Of a stretch of 8,435 nucleotides of DNA, positions 5,825 through 8,435 are shown piece after piece (the stretch's first letter is position 1; the number at the start of each line of letters is the position of its first letter). Source of the DNA: CAZPMO01 sp964587515 (lineage in GTDB: Bacteria > Pseudomonadota > Alphaproteobacteria > MPNO01); NCBI GenBank assembly GCA_964587515.1, contig CAZPMO010000202.1:1-8435 (forward strand), written 5' to 3'. The notes below the pieces were generated by a model. That model ran no database searches. It saw nothing but the letters and a program-made list of their open reading frames with translations, and was not told the origin of the DNA. Made by a program: the position numbers and the translations under genes.

Positions 5825-6880
5825 TCACAATTCCTTGCCAAATCGTACCACCGGCGCCCATAGCACGTCTTCNNNNNNNNNNAGCATCACCAGCCGGTCG
5901 ACGCCCAGCGCGATGCCGGCGGATTGCGGCAGGCCGAACGCCAGCGCCGCCAGGAAATCCTCGTCGATCGGATATTCCGCGCCGTAGAGCGCGCGCTTCT
6001 TTTGGTTGTCGGCCTCGAAGCGGCGGCGCTGTTCGTCCGCGTCGGTCAATTCGGTGAAGGCGTTGGCGAGTTCCATCCCGCAGACGAACAACTCGAAACG
6101 CTCGGCGAGGCGCGCGTCGTCGGCGCGGATACGCGACAGCGCCGCCATGGCGGCCGGGTAATCGTAAACGACCGTGGGGACACCGTTTCCGAGGTTGGGC
6201 TCGATGCGCTCCATGAACACGCGGAAGAACAGATCCTCCCAAACATCGGTCGGATTGTTCCAGATGCCGGCGCGGCGCACCTCGGCGCGCAAAGCTTCGG
6301 TGTCGGGCGCCTTTGGGTCGGGCGCGGTGGCGAGAATGTCGATCCCGGCATGGCGTTCGAAGGCCTCGGCGACCGAGAGATATTCCCATTCGCCGTGGGC
6401 GTCGCACATTTTGTCGCCGCGCTTGAAGCGGTTTTCCGGCGCGGCGTTCTGAACCGCGCGCAGCAGCCCCTCGCAATCGGCCATGAGGTCGCGATAGCCG
6501 GCGTCGGCGCGGTACCACTCCAGCATGGTGAATTCCGGGTGATGAGTCGCCGAGCGTTCGCCGTTGCGAAAGCATTTTGCCATCTGAAACAGGCGCTTCT
6601 CGCCCGCCGCCAGCAGCTTCTTCATGGCGAATTCGGGCGAGGTATGGAGATAGAGCGGCGCGCGCGGCCCGTCGAGGAAGGGCTCGTCGATGGCGGTCTC
6701 GAAGGCGATCAGATGGGGCTCCAGCCCGGGCGAGACCTGCAAGGCGGGCGTCTCGACCTCGGCGAAGTCGCGGGCGCGGAAATAGGCGCGCACCGCGTCG
6801 ATTACCGCCATGCGGGCCGCCAGGTTGGCCCGGCGCGCGCCATAGGATTCCGGATCCCACCACGGGCGCTCAGCCACCAC
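5825..6880 (-). CDS. epmA: Elongation factor P--(R)-beta-lysine ligase EpmA (contains a sequencing gap)
   Basis: EpmA is a class II lysyl-tRNA-synthetase paralogue lacking the anticodon-binding domain. It activates (R)-beta-lysine and attaches it to a conserved Lys of elongation factor P, helping ribosomes through polyproline. Visible features are class II motif 2 at residues 102-123 (AKCFRNGERSATHHPEF), the family block PALQVSPGLEPHL near the start, and motif 3 (GIALGVDRLVM) at about 322-332. Length is ~351 residues, close to E. coli EpmA (325). It starts with GTG at 6880, preceded by GGAG 4 bases upstream; the stop is TGA at 5825. Ten N at 5873-5882 interrupt the segment after motif 3, but the frame resumes correctly with EDVLWAPV. 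It heads the minus-strand operon with the TPP enzyme and selenoredoxin and is divergent from epmB, its functional partner. Confidence 0.93.
   Translation of the reverse strand: MVAERPWWDPESYGARRANLAARMAVIDAVRAYFRARDFAEVETPALQVSPGLEPHLIAFETAIDEPFLDGPRAPLYLHTSPEFAMKKLLAAGEKRLFQMAKCFRNGERSATHHPEFTMLEWYRADAGYRDLMADCEGLLRAVQNAAPENRFKRGDKMCDAHGEWEYLSVAEAFERHAGIDILATAPDPKAPDTEALRAEVRRAGIWNNPTDVWEDLFFRVFMERIEPNLGNGVPTVVYDYPAAMAALSRIRADDARLAERFELFVCGMELANAFTELTDADEQRRRFEADNQKKRALYGAEYPIDEDFLAALAFGLPQSAGIALGVDRLVMXXXXEDVLWAPVVRFGKEL
5873..5882. other. epmA: Assembly gap (10 N) inside epmA
   Basis: Ten undetermined bases lie between GVDRLVM and EDVLWAPV of EpmA and translate to four unknown residues. 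Class II synthetase relatives generally have about eight residues there (for example a LxTGAxxI-like stretch, from memory), so the true gap is probably about 12 bases longer than drawn. Confidence 0.9.
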
Positions 6881-6967
6881 CGTTCTCCGCCTGTCCCGTC
6901 ATGCCCGCCATCCTTCTATGAAAACCCGTCCTGTGGCAATAATGCGCTAGACCACGGGAGCGGAACC

Positions 6968-8011
6968 ATGAATGTCCAATCGCCCAGGGAGCGGACGCTG
7001 AGGACCGGCGCGGCGCTGGCCGAGGCCGGACTGATCGAGCAGGGCCGCGCGGCCGAGGCCGATGCGGTGGCGGCGCATTATGCGGTCGCGATCACGCCGC
7101 ATCTCGCGGCGTTGATCGACCGCGACGACCCGGATGATCCGATCGCGCGCCAGTTCCTGCCCGACACCGCCGAGTTGGAGACCGCGCCCATGGAGCGCGG
7201 CGACCCCATCGGCGATACGCTCCATTCCCCGGTCGCGGGCATCGTCCATCGTCATGCCGACCGGGTGCTGCTGATGCCGTCGCTGGTCTGTCCGGTCTAT
7301 TGCCGTTTCTGTTTCCGGCGCGAGGCGGTGGGGCCGGTCAACGGCGTGCTGGGCGCCGCCGAGCTCGACGCCGCGCGGGCCTATATCACCACCCACACGG
7401 AAATTCGCGAAGTGATCCTGTCGGGCGGCGATCCAATGGCGCTGTCCGACCGGCGGCTCGGCGAAATCGTCGCGCGCCTCGATGAAATCCCCCATGTGGA
7501 GACCATCCGGGTGCACTCACGCGTCCCCATCGCCGATCCGGCGCGCATCACCGACGGGCTCGCCCGCGCGCTGTCCGTCAAGACCCCGGTGTGGATGGTG
7601 GTCCACTGCAATCATGCGCGCGAATTGACGGCCGAAGCCGGCGCGGCGCTGGCGACGCTGGGCCGCGCCGGCATTCCGCTGCTCGCCCAGACGGTGCTTT
7701 TGAAGGGCGTCAACGACGATGTGGCGGCAATGGAGGCGTTGCTGCGGGCGCTGCTGCGCCGTCGGGTGAAGCCCTATTATCTGCACCATGCCGATCTCGC
7801 GCCCGGCACGGCGCATTTCCGCACCACGATCGCGGCGGGCCGCGCCCTGATGCGCGCCTTGCGCGATCGCGTGCCGGGCATCGCGATGCCGGTATATGTT
7901 CTCGATATTCCGGGCGGGGCGGGCAAGGCGCCGATCGGCCCCGATCACTGGGACGAGGCCTCCGGCGAGGTCACGGATTTGCGCGGCGAGGCGCGCCCCT
8001 ATCCGCCTTAA
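6968..8011 (+). CDS. epmB: EF-P beta-lysylation protein EpmB (lysine 2,3-aminomutase family radical SAM enzyme)
   Basis: This 347-residue enzyme of the KamA family converts (S)-alpha-lysine to (R)-beta-lysine in the cytoplasm using SAM, a [4Fe-4S] cluster and PLP. The cluster motif CxxxCxxC is C108-PVY-C112-RF-C115. The SAM-contacting LSGGDPMALSD segment follows at about residue 155. The PLP Lys is K320 in DIPGGAGK. Both lysine-binding Asp positions of aminomutases appear kept (HHADLAPG and VLDIPGG), so it resembles KamA more than E. coli EpmB does at the C-terminus. EpmB is chosen over free lysine 2,3-aminomutase because of the short length (E. coli EpmB 342; clostridial KamA 416) and divergence from epmA across 87 bases. 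ATG 6968 follows GGGAG by 8 bases; the same frame is open upstream to 5924, but that is only the shadow of epmA. Its TAA overlaps the stop of the convergent next gene. Confidence 0.9.
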   Translation: MNVQSPRERTLRTGAALAEAGLIEQGRAAEADAVAAHYAVAITPHLAALIDRDDPDDPIARQFLPDTAELETAPMERGDPIGDTLHSPVAGIVHRHADRVLLMPSLVCPVYCRFCFRREAVGPVNGVLGAAELDAARAYITTHTEIREVILSGGDPMALSDRRLGEIVARLDEIPHVETIRVHSRVPIADPARITDGLARALSVKTPVWMVVHCNHARELTAEAGAALATLGRAGIPLLAQTVLLKGVNDDVAAMEALLRALLRRRVKPYYLHHADLAPGTAHFRTTIAAGRALMRALRDRVPGIAMPVYVLDIPGGAGKAPIGPDHWDEASGEVTDLRGEARPYPP

Positions 8012-8265
8012 TCCTTCTTTGCATCGTCCATGGCGTCGATCAGCCGTTCGGTGCGGGCGTCGGCTTTCTCGGAATGCACCACCGCGGCGGCGTGCGCCGC
8101 GGCAGTCAGCCATAGCGCGAAGCTGTATCCGTCCCCCGACCCCATCGTTAACAGGGACGATAAGACGCTGGCCAACCAGATCACCAGATTCAGGAGGGCC
8201 TGGAATATCTTGCCGGAGAACAGCAATGCCAGTGGCGGCAGGATCAGGGCGAGCAGATACATCAT
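8008..8265 (-). CDS. YqaE/Pmp3 family small membrane protein (85 aa)
   Basis: The N-terminus MMYLLALILPPLALLFSGKIFQALLNLVIW matches the Pmp3/YqaE pattern: a first membrane helix with a PPLA motif, a short G-K turn, then a second helix beginning FQALLNL. A third hydrophobic stretch (ALWLTAAAHAAAVV) and a charged, cytoplasm-like tail (EKADARTERLIDAMDDAKKD) follow. Members are small inner-membrane proteins tied to membrane potential or salt and cold stress; the mechanism is not established. The frame is open to 8352, but the upstream residues (MSTRPTRLANWQIIP...) do not fit the family, so ATG 8265 (or the next codon, 8262) is chosen, with GGGGA about 9 bases upstream. The stop at 8008-8010 overlaps the epmB stop at 8009-8011, so the two genes converge with interlocked ends and no room for a separate terminator. 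Confidence 0.8.
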   Translation of the reverse strand: MMYLLALILPPLALLFSGKIFQALLNLVIWLASVLSSLLTMGSGDGYSFALWLTAAAHAAAVVHSEKADARTERLIDAMDDAKKD

Positions 8266-8301
8266 CGCGACAGGTCCCCGGATATGGACGGATAGCGGTT
8301 C

Positions 8302-8330
8302 ATTCAACGGGATGATTTGCCAATTTGCAA
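8302..8330 (-). promoter_or_regulatory. Candidate sigma-70 promoter for the YqaE-like gene
   Basis: On the minus strand TTGCAA (8330-8325) and TTGAAT (8307-8302) are separated by exactly 17 bases, each matching its consensus at 4 of 6 positions. The predicted start near 8295 leaves a leader of about 30 bases. This is only a plausible match. Confidence 0.3.
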
Positions 8331-8382
8331 GACGCGTCGGCCGTGTCGACAAGGCAATTGCATAAGAAATTATTTCGCGGCG

Positions 8383-8423
8383 CCATCCTTCGAGACGGGC
8401 CTTCGGCCCTCCTCAGGATGAGG
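8383..8423. repeat. Palindromic intergenic repeat (CATCCTTCGAGACG type)
   Basis: The element pairs CATCCT (8384-8389) with AGGATG (8415-8420) and has an inner perfect hairpin GGGCC-TTC-GGCCC (8397-8409). The flanks CTTCGAGACG and CTCCTCAGGATGAGG are the signature of a highly repeated palindrome scattered between genes in many alphaproteobacteria (from memory). It is distinct in sequence from elements A and B. No gene is visible in the last 83 bases of the window, which may be upstream of a gene outside it. Confidence 0.75.
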
Positions 8424-8435
8424 ATATACCTAGCT

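Noticed and set aside
5924..6967. Upstream extension of the epmB frame, making a 695-residue protein
   Set aside because: This part is the antisense of epmA, crosses the whole divergent promoter region, and has no family match. The ATG at 6968 has a good ribosome-binding site and gives the expected EpmB length.
1..8435. tRNA/rRNA genes, CRISPR arrays, insertion sequences
   Set aside because: No cloverleaf-like sequence, regularly spaced direct repeats or transposase motifs were seen on either strand.

Overview
The window looks like a piece of a draft or metagenome-assembled chromosome from a GC-rich alphaproteobacterium capable of anaerobic life. The pointers are high GC with strong third-position bias, intergenic palindromes of the CCGGACTTGATCCGGGG and CATCCTTCGAGACG...AGGATG types common in that class, an FNR/FixK-type promoter, a narK-type nitrate transporter remnant, and an EpmA/EpmB pair. 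A run of ten N at 5873-5882 marks a scaffold gap. I cannot name a genus.

Left part (1-1620). A repeat-bearing intergenic stretch is followed by a small Cys-rich protein gene, all genes here being on the minus strand. Next come the remains of a respiratory nitrate reductase locus. The first ~148 codons of narK are joined out of frame to the last ~205 codons of the PpiC-type isomerase that usually lies at the far end of narGHJI operons. Everything expected between them (narK 3' end, narGHJI, ppiC 5' end) is absent, so this is either a real deletion scar or an assembly chimera.

Middle (1621-3568). Two paralogous 231-residue CBS-CBS-BON proteins are transcribed divergently. Their 167-bp spacer holds a perfect FNR box (TTGAT-N4-ATCAA). 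A -10-like hexamer lies at the class II distance on each side, suggesting co-induction under low oxygen. A hairpin and a second long inverted-repeat element follow.

Right part (3569-8435). A minus-strand operon runs epmA -> thiamine-pyrophosphate enzyme -> redoxin. The redoxin is the most notable gene: it is interrupted by an in-frame TGA exactly where homologues have the first Cys of their CxxC motif, and a textbook bacterial SECIS hairpin follows. It is therefore best read as one 198-residue selenoprotein (UPYC motif), not two fragments. Divergent from epmA is epmB, a lysine 2,3-aminomutase-type radical SAM enzyme. EpmB would make beta-lysine and EpmA attach it to elongation factor P; efp itself is not in the window. 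A Pmp3/YqaE-type small membrane protein converges on epmB, and a palindromic intergenic repeat ends the window.

Common threads are anaerobic or redox physiology on the left and translation-factor modification plus a selenium-dependent thiol redox protein on the right.
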